NCBI RefSeq assembly: GCF_024519455.1
Contig: NZ_JALJRY010000038.1
Location: forward strand, 40,273 to 104,272
Source of the DNA: Streptomyces sp. STR69
GTDB lineage: Bacteria; Actinomycetota; Actinomycetes; Streptomycetales; Streptomycetaceae
DNA: 64,000 bases
Direction: 5' to 3'
Each line of letters begins with the position of its first letter. Positions within the stretch are counted from its first letter, which is position 1. The notes under the pieces were generated by a model that was given only the letters and a program-made list of their open reading frames with translations, was not told where the DNA came from and searched no databases. The position numbers and the translations under genes were made by a program. Below, one piece after another: positions 1 through 9,133 of the stretch.

Positions 1-101
1 GGTCGGGCCGATCATGCGGCAGGCGCGGGATGCCCTCCGCCGCGTCGCCCGCTACGGCCGCCGATGTCCCGCGCGAGCCGAGCCGATCCCCCGGCGGAGC
101 C
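1..101. other. Window-edge segment without a supported gene
   Basis: This G/C-rich stretch lies downstream of the ABC permease stop. Open frames crossing it are antisense or frame shadows of the permease. I see no clean start, stop or hairpin, so it may be the edge of a neighbouring gene cut by the window. Confidence 0.3.
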
Positions 102-872
102 CTACGCGTCCCGCCGCTTCAGCAGGACGTACGCGCCGAGCAGTGCCGCCGCCACCCACAGAGCCATGATCCCGAACCCGCCCCAGGGGCCGTACGGTGC
201 GGAGTCGTCGACCGGGGTGACCACCTGCATGATCTTGCTGCCGGCCTGGTCGGGCAGGTACTGGCCGATCTTCTTCGTCGCCGAGACGTTGCCGAGGATG
301 TTGGAGATCAGGAAGAAGAACGGCATCAGGATGCCCAGCGACAGCATCGGCGAGCGCAGCATCGAGGCGACGCCCATGGAGAACATCGCGATCAGGGTCA
401 TGTAGAGCCCGCCACCGATCACCGCGCGCAGCACACCGGAGTCGCCGATCTCCGCCTTGTGCGAGCCGAGCATCGCCTGGCCGAGGAAGAACGTGACGAA
501 GCTGGTCACCAGCCCGACGACGAGACAGAGCCCGGTGGCCACCGCGATCTTGCCGAACAGGAAGGTGCCGCGCTGCGGGACTGCCGCGAGGGACGTGCGG
601 ATCATGCCGGTGCTGTACTCGTTCGACACGACGAGCACCCCGAACACGATCATCGCGAGCTGCCCGAGACTCATCCCGGCGAAGCTGATGAACGTCGGGT
701 CGAAGGACAGTTTGTCCTTGGCGCTCATGTCGTCGAACTGGTTCTTCGACAGCGCCGAGATCAGCATGCCGAGCCCGATCGTCACCACCAGCGCGAGGGA
801 CAGCGTCCACACCGTCGACGCCACGGAACGGATCTTCGTCCACTCCGACCGGATGACCTGGGTCGCCGCCAT
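102..872 (-). CDS. ABC transporter permease (ABC-2 type)
   Basis: 256-residue integral membrane subunit of an ABC exporter. It opens with a short cytoplasmic segment (SEWTKIRSVASTVWT) typical of ABC-2 permeases, then a first membrane span near residues 22-42. Four further hydrophobic spans follow at about 67-87, 105-132, 150-175 and 178-195, and a last one at about 225-247 before a basic KRRDA tail. The start codon lies 1 base after the stop of the ATPase gene, so the two are one transcription unit and almost certainly one transporter. No substrate can be read from the sequence; the adjacent MFS exporter and TetR gene suggest a drug or lipid efflux setting. Confidence 0.9.
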   Translation of the reverse strand: MAATQVIRSEWTKIRSVASTVWTLSLALVVTIGLGMLISALSKNQFDDMSAKDKLSFDPTFISFAGMSLGQLAMIVFGVLVVSNEYSTGMIRTSLAAVPQRGTFLFGKIAVATGLCLVVGLVTSFVTFFLGQAMLGSHKAEIGDSGVLRAVIGGGLYMTLIAMFSMGVASMLRSPMLSLGILMPFFFLISNILGNVSATKKIGQYLPDQAGSKIMQVVTPVDDSAPYGPWGGFGIMALWVAAALLGAYVLLKRRDA

Positions 873-873
873 G

Positions 874-1845
874 TCAGTCCTTCTTCCAGCCGTCGCCCCA
901 GCCCTGCTGCCGCTCGGCAGGTGCCACGGGGGATGGTGCGTCGGAATGCGCGTGGTACTCCACCGACTCCGCGGTCAACTGCATGAACGCCTCCTCCAGG
1001 GAGGCCTGTTGGGGACTCAGCTCGTGCAGCACGAGCTGGTGCGACGCGGCCAGCTCACCGATCTGCTCGGACTTGCCGCCGTCCACCTCAAGGGTCCCGT
1101 TGCCGGATTCGACGACGGTGATCCCGGCCTGGTGCAGCACATCGAGCAGCCGCTCGCGGTGCGGGGTGCGGATCCGGACGTAGGACCGCGAGTTCTGCTG
1201 GATGAAGTCGGCCATGGAGGTGTCCGCGAGGAGTCGGCCCTGGCCGATGACGACGAGGTGATCGGCCGTCAGCGCCATCTCGCTCATCAGGTGCGAGGAG
1301 ACGAAGACCGTACGGCCTTGCGCGGCAAGGGACTTCATCAGGTTGCGGATCCAGTGGATGCCCTCGGGGTCGAGCCCGTTGACCGGCTCGTCGAACATCA
1401 GGATCCGCGGATCGCCGAGCAGCGCGCCCGCGATGCCGAGCCGCTGGCCCATGCCCAGCGAGAACCCCTTGGCCTTCTTCTTCGCCACGGCCGTCAGCCC
1501 GACGGTGTCGAGGACCTCGTGCACCCGGCTGTTCGGGATGCCGTTGCTCTGCGCGAGACACAGCAGGTGGTTGAAGGCGCTGCGCCCGCCGTGCATGGCC
1601 TTCGCGTCGAGGAGGGCGCCGATGTACGTCAGCGGGTCCTTGAGCTGGTCGTAGTGCTGGCCGTCGATGCGTACGTCACCGGCGGTCGGCCGGTCGAGCC
1701 CGAGCATCATGCGCATCGTCGTGGACTTGCCGGCGCCGTTCGGGCCGAGGAAGCCCGTGACGATGCCGGGCCGGACGGCGAAGGTGAGGTTGTTCACCGC
1801 CACCTTCTCGCCGTACCGCTTGGTCAGCCCCTCGAGCTCGATCAT
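874..1845 (-). CDS. ABC transporter ATP-binding protein
   Basis: 323-residue ATPase that energises the permease encoded next to it. Walker A is GPNGAGKST at residues 34-42, the signature region is the non-canonical FSLGMGQ at 128-134, and Walker B is RILMFDEP at 147-154 followed by NGLDPEG. The nucleotide-binding domain fills about residues 1-220. The C-terminal 100 residues form a non-catalytic extension common in the drug/lantibiotic exporter branch (DrrA/CcmA-like). The stop is 1 base from the permease ATG. The gene is preceded on the same strand by the MFS gene with a 9-base gap, so all three may be co-transcribed from the promoter at about 3230. Confidence 0.92.
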   Translation of the reverse strand: MIELEGLTKRYGEKVAVNNLTFAVRPGIVTGFLGPNGAGKSTTMRMMLGLDRPTAGDVRIDGQHYDQLKDPLTYIGALLDAKAMHGGRSAFNHLLCLAQSNGIPNSRVHEVLDTVGLTAVAKKKAKGFSLGMGQRLGIAGALLGDPRILMFDEPVNGLDPEGIHWIRNLMKSLAAQGRTVFVSSHLMSEMALTADHLVVIGQGRLLADTSMADFIQQNSRSYVRIRTPHRERLLDVLHQAGITVVESGNGTLEVDGGKSEQIGELAASHQLVLHELSPQQASLEEAFMQLTAESVEYHAHSDAPSPVAPAERQQGWGDGWKKD

Positions 1846-1854
1846 GCGGCCACG

Positions 1855-3219
1855 CTAAGACGGCAGTTCGGCGGATGCCACCCGAACGGGCAAACAGAGT
1901 CCGACGCCGCAGGCAACAACGGTGAACGCCGTCGCCCAGGCGAACGCGTGCGGGAAGGCCGTGCTGCCGTGGCCGTGCGCGAGGACCGTCGCCAGTACGG
2001 CGGTGCCGACGCCGCCGCCCAGCTGCTGCACGATCCGGATGCTGGTGCTGGCGTGCGGGATGCGGGCGCGGTCGAGGCCCTGGTAGGCGCCCACCATGAC
2101 GGCCATGTTGGCCGCGCTCATCCCGAGTCCGCGCACGACCAGGGCGACGTCGAGCAACGCGGCACCGGGGTGCGGGAGGACAAAGGGGACGGTGCCGAGC
2201 GCGCACAGCACCATGCCCGCCACCACGACCGGGCGCGGTCCGAGCCGGTCGGTCAGCGGTCCGGTGACCCGGGCCAGCAGACTGCCCACCCCCTGCGGTG
2301 CCAGCAGCAGGCCGGCCGCGATCACGCCCTCGCCGCGCACCTGTTGGTAGTAGAGGGGGAGCAGGAACATCCCGCCGAAGAGGGTCAGCCCGTTCAGGAA
2401 CGTCAGCAGGGAGGAGACGGCGAAGGCGCGGTCCCGGAACAGCCGGAGGTCGACGAGGGGTTCGCGGGCGCGCAGCGCGTGGCGGGCGAACAGGGCGATG
2501 AGTACGGCGCCCACCGGGATCGCGGTCGCCCGGGCGACACCGGTCTCGGACAGGCCGTAGACGAGGGTGGCGAGGCCGGGGGAGAGGAGCAGGAGGCCGG
2601 TCAGGTCCAGGTGGTGGTCGGACCTCGGGGTGTCCTTCGGGACGCCGCGCCGGGCGAGGGCGAGGGCGAGGAGGCAGACGGGCAGGTTGACGTAGAAGAT
2701 CCAGCGCCAGCTGAGGTGGCCGACGATCAGGCCGCCGAAGACCGGGCCGAGGATCGGCACGACCATGACGGGCAGGGTGATCGCCGCCATCAGGCGGCCG
2801 AGACTGCGGCCTCCGGCGGCCCGCATGACGAGGGTCTGCATGACGGGCAGCAGCAGTCCGCCGCCGATGCCCTGGACGACCCGGAAGGCGATCAGCGAGC
2901 CGATGTTCCAGGCGAGTCCGCAGAGCAGGGACCCGGCGAGGAACAGGGTCAGCGCGCCGAGCCAGACGCGCCGGGAGTCGAAGCGTTCGACGGCCCAGCC
3001 GGAGACCGGGACGACCGTGGCGAGGGCCAGGAGATATGCGGTGCTGACCCACTGCAGGCTCGTCGTCGAGGCGCCGAGGTCGTGGCCGAGGGAGTGCAGG
3101 GCGATGGAGACGATCGTGCTGTCGAGGAGCGGGGCGAGGGCGCCGAGGACGAGGATGCCCGCGAGCCTGCGGACGGCCGGGTCGAGGCGCTCGGAGGAGT
3201 GGACGGTGGTGTCGGGCAT
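1855..3219 (-). CDS. MFS drug exporter, DHA2 (EmrB/QacA-like) family
   Basis: 454-residue proton-driven multidrug efflux protein of the inner membrane. The N-terminal half carries LDSTIVSIALHSL, the DHA2 motif in the first helix, and FRVVQGIGGGLLLPVMQ (motif C-like, near residues 113-129). About 14 hydrophobic segments can be counted, as expected for DHA2. The gene is divergent from a TetR regulator, and a perfect inverted repeat lies between its start and the regulator, which is the classical arrangement for a drug-inducible pump. It heads the leftward MFS-ATPase-permease group. Substrate unknown. Confidence 0.88.
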   Translation of the reverse strand: MPDTTVHSSERLDPAVRRLAGILVLGALAPLLDSTIVSIALHSLGHDLGASTTSLQWVSTAYLLALATVVPVSGWAVERFDSRRVWLGALTLFLAGSLLCGLAWNIGSLIAFRVVQGIGGGLLLPVMQTLVMRAAGGRSLGRLMAAITLPVMVVPILGPVFGGLIVGHLSWRWIFYVNLPVCLLALALARRGVPKDTPRSDHHLDLTGLLLLSPGLATLVYGLSETGVARATAIPVGAVLIALFARHALRAREPLVDLRLFRDRAFAVSSLLTFLNGLTLFGGMFLLPLYYQQVRGEGVIAAGLLLAPQGVGSLLARVTGPLTDRLGPRPVVVAGMVLCALGTVPFVLPHPGAALLDVALVVRGLGMSAANMAVMVGAYQGLDRARIPHASTSIRIVQQLGGGVGTAVLATVLAHGHGSTAFPHAFAWATAFTVVACGVGLCLPVRVASAELPS

Positions 3220-3230
3220 GGCGGTTCCCC

Positions 3231-3255
3231 CTTTAGAGACGATGCGTCTCTAAAG
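3231..3255. promoter_or_regulatory. Palindromic operator, probably for the divergent TetR regulator
   Basis: CTTTAGAGACG at 3231-3241 is perfectly mirrored by CGTCTCTAAAG at 3245-3255, with a 3-base spacer. It sits 12 bases upstream of the MFS start, between two divergent genes, where a TetR dimer would block both promoters. A second, weaker GAGAC-N5-GTCTC site lies 26 bases further right. Confidence 0.8.
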
Positions 3256-3280
3256 CGCCACGATAGGCTGAACTCGATAA

Positions 3281-3295
3281 GAGACGCAAGGTCTC
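3281..3295. promoter_or_regulatory. Second GAGAC...GTCTC operator half-site pair
   Basis: GAGAC at 3281-3285 and GTCTC at 3291-3295 repeat the core of the palindrome at 3231-3255. The position is 10 bases before the TetR start codon, suggesting autoregulation by the same protein. Confidence 0.55.
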
Positions 3296-3305
3296 CTAGT
3301 GGAAG

Positions 3306-3881
3306 GTGCCGGTGATGACCGGAGAGCAGACGCGGCGGCGCGGGGCCGCGCTGGAGGCCGACATCCTGGACGCCGTATGGGAGGAGCTGACCGAGGTCGG
3401 CTACGCCCGCCTCACCATGGAGGGCGTCGCGGCCCGGGCCAGGACCGGCAAGCAGGTCCTCTACCGCCGCTGGGCCAACCGCGCCGAACTCGTCAAGGCG
3501 GCCCTGCCTCACCGCACCGGCTTCATCGTCGACCAGGTGCCCGACACCGGGGAGTTGCGCGAGGACGTGCTCACCCTGCTGCGGCTGATGGTCGTACGGC
3601 AGCGGCAACTCGGCCCGGACGTCATCCGGGGCCTGCTGGCGGAGGCGCACGACCTGGACCCGAAGGTCTTCGGGATCATGCACGACATCCTGCTGACCCT
3701 GCTTCGGCGGGCCGTGAAGCGGGGCGAGATCCCCACCGCCGACCTTCCCCGACGGGTCGTCACCGTCCCCGCGGAGCTGCTGCGTTACGAGATGTTCCTC
3801 TCCCGCGACCCGGTCGCCGACGCCACCCTCGTCGGGATCGTCGACGACGTGTACCTGCCCCTGCTGGGCGGATACGGCTGA
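3306..3881 (+). CDS. TetR family transcriptional regulator
   Basis: 191-residue one-component repressor. The N-terminal helix-turn-helix covers about residues 15-60 (VGYARLTMEGVAARA, then TGKQVLYRRWANRAEL, the TetR recognition helix). It is followed by a C-terminal ligand/dimer domain of the TetR_C type. GTG at 3306 and ATG at 3315 are both possible starts; the ATG gives MTGEQTRRRG and better conserved-looking spacing. It is divergent from the MFS exporter across two GAGAC/GTCTC palindromes, so the likely job is control of that exporter and of itself. The ligand cannot be predicted. Confidence 0.9.
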   Translation: MPVMTGEQTRRRGAALEADILDAVWEELTEVGYARLTMEGVAARARTGKQVLYRRWANRAELVKAALPHRTGFIVDQVPDTGELREDVLTLLRLMVVRQRQLGPDVIRGLLAEAHDLDPKVFGIMHDILLTLLRRAVKRGEIPTADLPRRVVTVPAELLRYEMFLSRDPVADATLVGIVDDVYLPLLGGYG

Positions 3882-3884
3882 GAC

Positions 3885-3930
3885 ACGGCTGAGGCCCGCA
3901 TCCCCCGGAGGGAACGCGGGCCTCAGCCGT
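3885..3930. terminator. Bidirectional terminator between TetR gene and filP
   Basis: ACGGCTGAGGCCCGC (3885-3899) and GCGGGCCTCAGCCGT (3916-3930) form a perfect 15-bp stem with a 16-base loop. It lies between two convergent genes, as expected for a shared factor-independent terminator in Streptomyces, although no U-run follows. Confidence 0.8.
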
Positions 3931-3946
3931 ACGAACTACCGCATGA

Positions 3947-4882
3947 CTACCGGGACTGCTGAGCCGGAACCCCACGGGAGATGGGCTCGTCCTCGACCGG
4001 CGAGCTCGCGGCGGCCACCGCGGCGCCGGTGAGCGTGGCGAGCATCTCGCGCACGTTCGTCAGCTGTGCGTTGATGCTGTCGCGACGGTTGGTGAGGGCG
4101 GCCAGCTCGCGCTCGGACTCCGAACGGATGCGGTCGGCCTTGGCGTTCGCGTCGGCCACGATGTCCTCGGCCTGGCGCTGAGCCGTCTCCACCGTCTGAC
4201 GGGCGCGGCGCTCCGCGTCCGTGCGCAGCTTCTCGGCCTCAAGACGGAGCTGCTCCGCGCGGTGCTCGATCTCCGCGAGACGCTTCTCCGCCTTCTGCTG
4301 ACGCGACGCCAGGTCGCGCTCGGACTGCTCGCGGCGCTTGGCGAGGTTCGTCTCGAAGTCGGCGGCGGCCTGCGCGGCCTTGGCGCGGGTCTCCTCGAAG
4401 AGGGCGTCGGCCTCCTCGCGCTTCTGCTGGGCGTCCTTCTGGGCCTCGCCACGCAGCTGCGCGGAGTCGCTCTTGGCCTTCTCGACGATCCGGACGCCCT
4501 CGTCCTCCGCCTTGGCCTTGCGCTCCGCAGCGAACGATTCTGCGTCGTTACGGACCTGCTGAGCAGCGGACTCCGCGAGTTCGCGGTGCTGCTCGGCCGC
4601 GCGCCGGGCCTCCTCGCGCAGATCCTTGGCCTCTTCCTCGGCGAGGCGGAGGATCTTCTCGACCCGCGCGCCGAGCCCGGCGTACGACGGCTCGGCGTCG
4701 CTTACCTGGGCCGCGGCGTTCTGCGTTTCGAGGTGGAGCTCCTCGATGCGCTTTTCAAGAGCAGTGATACGAGCCAGAGCGCTGTCACGGTCGGAGACGA
4801 GCTTCGAGATGCGTTCGTCCACCTGAGCGCGGTCGTACCCACGCCGCACAAGCTCGAAGCCGTAGGGGGAAGTGTCGCTCAT
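3947..4882 (-). CDS. filP: Intermediate-filament-like coiled-coil protein FilP
   Basis: 311-residue cytoskeletal protein. Residues 1-25 (SPYGFELVRRGYDRAQVD) are a DivIVA-type N-terminal motif. From about residue 25 to 280 the chain is an almost unbroken coiled coil rich in Glu, Ala, Arg and Gln, ending in a short Ala/Ser-rich, Pro-containing tail. In Streptomyces FilP forms filaments near the hyphal tip, interacts with DivIVA and Scy, and gives the hypha mechanical strength (known for the family). The gene lies 193 bases downstream of scy in the same orientation, the order known from S. coelicolor. The gap is long enough for its own promoter. Length agrees with the ~310 residues known for FilP. 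Confidence 0.95.
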   Translation of the reverse strand: MSDTSPYGFELVRRGYDRAQVDERISKLVSDRDSALARITALEKRIEELHLETQNAAAQVSDAEPSYAGLGARVEKILRLAEEEAKDLREEARRAAEQHRELAESAAQQVRNDAESFAAERKAKAEDEGVRIVEKAKSDSAQLRGEAQKDAQQKREEADALFEETRAKAAQAAADFETNLAKRREQSERDLASRQQKAEKRLAEIEHRAEQLRLEAEKLRTDAERRARQTVETAQRQAEDIVADANAKADRIRSESERELAALTNRRDSINAQLTNVREMLATLTGAAVAAASSPVEDEPISRGVPAQQSR

Positions 4883-5047
4883 GGGGTTCCTGTCGAATGA
4901 GACCGGTGAGGTGATAGGTGGAATCCTAGGGGCCGAAGCGGTGTGTCATCGAGCGGATGCGTGTTTGATCTGGAGAATGACACCCCTTTTGAGTGGCTAA
5001 CCGTCCGACCGCTTGCCAAAGACCGGGTCAAAGGCCCCAGAACGCCC

Positions 5048-5065
5048 GAACCTCACAGCAGGTTC
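5048..5065 (-). terminator. Small hairpin just downstream of scy
   Basis: GAACCT (5048-5053) and AGGTTC (5060-5065) can pair with a six-base loop, 10 bases after the scy stop. The stem is short, so it may only attenuate read-through into filP. Confidence 0.35.
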
Positions 5066-5075
5066 TTAAGCTTCG

Positions 5076-8000
5076 CTAGCCTTCAACCGACTTGCCACCC
5101 GAACGAGTTGCGCCCGCGGCGGCGCCGGCCTTGACCGCGCCGTCCTTGGCCGCGGCCGGGGCCTCAAAAGACTCCAACGCTTCCAGGACGTCCTGGACAC
5201 GGGAGATTTCGGCATTGATGTCCTCGCGGCGGCGGACCAGCACGTCGAGTTCGCGCTTGCCCTCCTCCACCGTGCGCCGGGCCTCGCGGATCGCCTCCGC
5301 CTTCAGGTCCTCGGCCTCACGGATCAGCGTGGACTTCTTCTGCTCGGCCTCCTTGAGGAGACCCTCCGCCTTCTTCACCGCGGCGATACGGACCTTGCCC
5401 GCCTCGGAGTTGGCCTCCGAGACCAGCTCCTTGGCCTTCATCTGAGCCTTGCCGAGCTGCTCCTCGGCCGCCTTGATGAGCGCGTCGCAGCGGTCGCCGG
5501 CCGACCTCATCGTCTCCGCGGACTCACGGCGGGCCCGCTCGTGCAGGCTCTCGATCTCGCTCGTGATGCGGTCGCGCAGCTCCTCCGACCGCTCCCTTAT
5601 GGCGGTGGCGTCCCGACGCGCGCCGACCAGCAGCTCGTCCGCGTCCGCACGGGCCTGCTCCACCCGGGAGTTGCCCTCGACGGTGCCCTCGGACACCAGC
5701 CGCTCCGCCTCGCTGCGGGCCGCGCCCACCATGGAGTCGGCCTGCGCCTCGGCGTCCGCCGTCGTCTTCTGTGCCTGCTGCTGCGCCTCGCTGAGGAGTT
5801 TGTCCGCCTCCGCGGCGGTCTCCGTGATGAGCGTGTCGACCTGCTCGGCGACGTCCGACCGGCGTTTGTTGGCCTCCTTGCGGGCCTCGTCCAACGTCCG
5901 CTCGGACTCCTCGCGCGCCGCGCTGGTGACCCGCTCGGCCGCCGCCTCCGAGTCCGCCCGCAGCCGCGCGGCCTCGGCCCGGGTCCGCTCGGCGTGCAAC
6001 TGCGCGGCACCGACCGTCTCGGCGGCCTCGGCACGCAGCCGCTCCGCGTCCCCGGTCGCGTCCGAGATCAGCTTCTCGGCCTTGGCCACGGCCTCCGAGC
6101 GCACCCGCTCCGCCTCGTTCGCGGTCTCCGTCTGGAGCCGCTCCGCCTCCGCCGTCACCTCGGTGATGAGGGTGTCGGCCTGCGTCGCCGCGTCCGAACG
6201 GATCCGGTTGGCGTCCTCGCGGGCGTCCGCCCGGGCCCGCGCCGCGTCCTGGTCGGCCTGCGCGATCGCGTCCGCCGCCTCCGTGCGCCCCCGCTGGAGG
6301 TGCTCGGCGGCCTCCGAACGCATCCGCTCGGCCTCCGCGATCGCCTCCGAAACGGTGCGCTCCGCAAGGGCCTTGGCGGCGTCCGTCTCCTCGCCGGCCA
6401 CGCGCCGGATGCGGTTGGCGTCCTCGGTGGCCCGCTCCCGCTCGCTGTAGGCGTCGGCGCGGACCCGGTCCGCCTCCTCCTGCGCCTCGCGCCGGGTGCG
6501 GTCCGCCACGTGCTCGGCGGCCGACCTGATCCCCTGGATGTCCTCCTGGGCCTGCTCGTGCAGCCCGGCGACGGACTCCCGCACCTGCTGCGCGTGCTGC
6601 TCGGCGCCCGACACCATCTCGGTGGCGCGCCGGTCGGCCTCCTCGACCAGCCGCAGCGCCTCGGACTGCGCCTCCTCGACGCGGTTGCGCGCCGAGGCCA
6701 GCAGCTCCTCGCTCTGCTCCCGGGCCCGCTCGCGCTCCTGCCCGGCCTCCTCACGGGCCGACCCGAGCAGCTCCTCGGCTTCACGACGACGTCGTACGGC
6801 CTCCTCCTGGGCGGCGCCCAGGGTCTCCGACGCCTCGATCGCCAGCCGCTCGGCGGCGGCCTGGGCCTCCGCGCGGACCCGGTCGGCGGTGTCCTGCGCC
6901 TCGGTCTTGAGCCGCTCGGCCTCGGCCGCGGCCTCCGACCGCAGGCGTACGGCGATGGCCTCGCCCTCGGCGCGGGAGGCGGACGCGTCGCCGGCCGCCT
7001 CGTTGCGCAGCCGGTCGGCCTCCGCCTCGGCCTGCGCCTGCAGGGAGCGGATGCGGTCGGCGGCCTCGCCGCGCAGACGTTCCGTCTCCTCGGCGGCCTC
7101 GCGGCGGATCCGCTCGGCCTCCTCGCGGGCGTCGGTCAGGGCCTGTTCGGCCGCGGCGAGCCGCTCCTCGGTCTCCGTGTGCAGCCGCGTCAGGCCCTCG
7201 GCGGCCTCCTCGCGGCGCGCCTCTATGGCCCGCTCGGTCTCGTCGCGCAGATCGCGCGCGGCCTGTTCGGCGTCCGCCTTGATGCCCTCGGACTGCTCGA
7301 TGACCTCCGCGCGGTGCCGTTCGGCCTCCTTGCGGGTGCGGTCGAGGGTCTCCTCGGCCTGCCGGCGCAGGGTGGTGGCGCGCTCGATGGCCTCGGTGCG
7401 GACCTTCTCGCTGTCCGTGGTGGCGGTCTGGCGCAGCTCGTCGGCGTCGACGCGGGCCTTGGAGAGCAGTTCCTCGGCGGTCTTGGCCGCCTCCTCGATC
7501 TGCTGGACGGCCTCGCGGCGGGCCTCGGCGCGGATGCGCTCGCCCTCGCCGACCGCGTCGGCGCGCAGCTGCTCGGCCTCGCCGCGCAGCCGGCGCGCCT
7601 CCTCCTGCAGCTCGACCGTCTTGGCCCGGTACTCCTTGGTGTCGTCCTTCGCCGTGCCCTTGAGCTGTTCGGCGATGTCGTGCGCCTGGGCGCGCAGCCG
7701 GTCGGCCTCGGCCTCCGCCTCGGAGCGGATCCGCTCGGCCTCCTCGGTGGCGGCCTTCGTGGTGTTCTTGGCGTCCTCGGACGCCTTGTCGAGGACGTCC
7801 TCGGCGGTCCGGGCGGCCTTGGCGAGCTGGGAGGCGGTCTCCTCGGCGGTGAGGCTGCGGGCGTTCTCCTCGGCCTCCGCGACGATCTTGTCGGCCTTGG
7901 CCTGGGCGTCGGCGACGATCTGATCGGCGTCGGCCTTGGTGGTCTCGGCCTCTTTGGTGGCCTCGGTGACGAGCCGGGCGACCTGTTCCTTCGCGGTCCG

Positions 8001-8978
8001 GGTGCGCTGCTCGTTGGCCGACTCGGCGCTCGCGAGGGCCTTGGCCGCGGCCTCCTTGGCCTCGGTGAGGACCTTCTCGGCCTCCAGGCGCGCCTCGCGC
8101 AGTGAGGTTTCGGCCTCGGCCATGCGGGTCTCGGCGGCCCGGCTCATCTCGGTGGCCTGCCGGCGGGCGGAGTCCGACTCGTTGACCGTGGAGCTGCGCA
8201 GCTGCTCGGCGTGGTCGGTGGCTTCCTGGGCCTGGCTGGAGGCGGCGTTCAGCAGCCGTTCGGCGTCCGTGCGGGCGCGCCGCAGAAGTGCCTCGGCCTC
8301 CGAGCGGGCCGCCTCGGCGTCCATCTCCAGCCGCTGCCGGGCCTCGGCGGCGACGCGCTCGGCCTCGGCGCGGGCGGCGGCCAGGGCCTGCTCGGCCTCG
8401 GCGCGGGACTCCTCGACGAGACGGCGGGCCTGCGCTTCGGAGCGGGCGCGCAGCTGCTCGGCCCACGCCACGTTCTCGTTGACGTGCGACTCGACGGTCT
8501 GCCGGCGTTCGCCCAGCTCCTGGTCGAGCTGCTGGCGCCGGGTCACCGCCTCCTGGTGCAGCTCCGCCTGGAGGCGGGCGGCGTTCTCCGCGTGCTCCTG
8601 GAGGATGCGCTGGGTCTGCGCGCGGGCCTGGCTCAGCTCCCGCTCGGCGTCCTGCCGCAGCTGGTCGGCCTGGACCTGGGCATTACGGAGCATCTGCTCG
8701 GCCTGGTAGCCGATGTCACCGCCGTCGTATGCCGGCCGGGACATGAGGGTGCGGCGCGCCTCGTGGAGCTTGGCGCGCAACACCTCGACCTGGTAGCCGA
8801 GGTCCTCGGCATGCTGGATCGCCTTTTCCCGCTCGGTCTTCAGCCGCTCCATCTCGGCCTCGAACCGAGAGAGGTGGTCGACGTCAGCCGCCGGCTCTCG
8901 CTCCTGGCGTTCGTAGCCCCGCACTGCGCGGTCCCATCCGTCCCCTGGTCGCGGTTTACTCCAACGAGCGCCGTCCAT
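5076..8978 (-). CDS. scy: Polarity/scaffold coiled-coil protein Scy
   Basis: 1300-residue open frame encoding one very long coiled coil, with repeated units like AEAERxRxEAxxxAxxxRxEA running from about residue 180 to 1230. The repeat pattern is longer than a heptad, consistent with the hendecad/51-mer periodicity described for Scy. The N-terminal 130 residues hold a DivIVA-like region (SRFEAEMERLKTEREKAIQH). Scy organises the tip-organising centre with DivIVA and FilP and controls the number of polarity centres (known). The ATG at 8978 is the longest start; GTG at 8924 would begin VRGYERQERE, matching the N-terminus I recall for Scy, and gives 1282 residues. I favour 8924 but list the full frame. 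No membrane segment or catalytic motif is present. Confidence 0.93.
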   Translation of the reverse strand: MDGARWSKPRPGDGWDRAVRGYERQEREPAADVDHLSRFEAEMERLKTEREKAIQHAEDLGYQVEVLRAKLHEARRTLMSRPAYDGGDIGYQAEQMLRNAQVQADQLRQDAERELSQARAQTQRILQEHAENAARLQAELHQEAVTRRQQLDQELGERRQTVESHVNENVAWAEQLRARSEAQARRLVEESRAEAEQALAAARAEAERVAAEARQRLEMDAEAARSEAEALLRRARTDAERLLNAASSQAQEATDHAEQLRSSTVNESDSARRQATEMSRAAETRMAEAETSLREARLEAEKVLTEAKEAAAKALASAESANEQRTRTAKEQVARLVTEATKEAETTKADADQIVADAQAKADKIVAEAEENARSLTAEETASQLAKAARTAEDVLDKASEDAKNTTKAATEEAERIRSEAEAEADRLRAQAHDIAEQLKGTAKDDTKEYRAKTVELQEEARRLRGEAEQLRADAVGEGERIRAEARREAVQQIEEAAKTAEELLSKARVDADELRQTATTDSEKVRTEAIERATTLRRQAEETLDRTRKEAERHRAEVIEQSEGIKADAEQAARDLRDETERAIEARREEAAEGLTRLHTETEERLAAAEQALTDAREEAERIRREAAEETERLRGEAADRIRSLQAQAEAEADRLRNEAAGDASASRAEGEAIAVRLRSEAAAEAERLKTEAQDTADRVRAEAQAAAERLAIEASETLGAAQEEAVRRRREAEELLGSAREEAGQERERAREQSEELLASARNRVEEAQSEALRLVEEADRRATEMVSGAEQHAQQVRESVAGLHEQAQEDIQGIRSAAEHVADRTRREAQEEADRVRADAYSERERATEDANRIRRVAGEETDAAKALAERTVSEAIAEAERMRSEAAEHLQRGRTEAADAIAQADQDAARARADAREDANRIRSDAATQADTLITEVTAEAERLQTETANEAERVRSEAVAKAEKLISDATGDAERLRAEAAETVGAAQLHAERTRAEAARLRADSEAAAERVTSAAREESERTLDEARKEANKRRSDVAEQVDTLITETAAEADKLLSEAQQQAQKTTADAEAQADSMVGAARSEAERLVSEGTVEGNSRVEQARADADELLVGARRDATAIRERSEELRDRITSEIESLHERARRESAETMRSAGDRCDALIKAAEEQLGKAQMKAKELVSEANSEAGKVRIAAVKKAEGLLKEAEQKKSTLIREAEDLKAEAIREARRTVEEGKRELDVLVRRREDINAEISRVQDVLEALESFEAPAAAKDGAVKAGAAAGATRSGGKSVEG

Positions 8979-9133
8979 CCAACGGACGGTGCTCCCGGGG
9001 AATGGTGTCAGATCAATGGGGGAGCCCGGGCTGCTGCCCCGACGCTCGCCCCCCGAAACCGGACCCCGGCATGCCGTTGCCCTGGTTGCGAGCGACGACC
9101 GACCCCAACCCTACCGGCCCATATGTACGAGGG

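Noticed and set aside
457..3315. 952-residue open frame on the + strand across the ABC/MFS genes
   Set aside because: Antisense shadow caused by GC-biased third positions; its composition is His/Arg/Gly/Asp-rich with no domain, while the minus-strand frames show full ATPase, permease and MFS motifs.
5541..8105. 854-residue + strand frame antisense to scy, rich in Leu, Gly and Arg
   Set aside because: It mirrors the repeats of the coiled coil on the other strand and has no ribosome site or membrane topology that makes sense.
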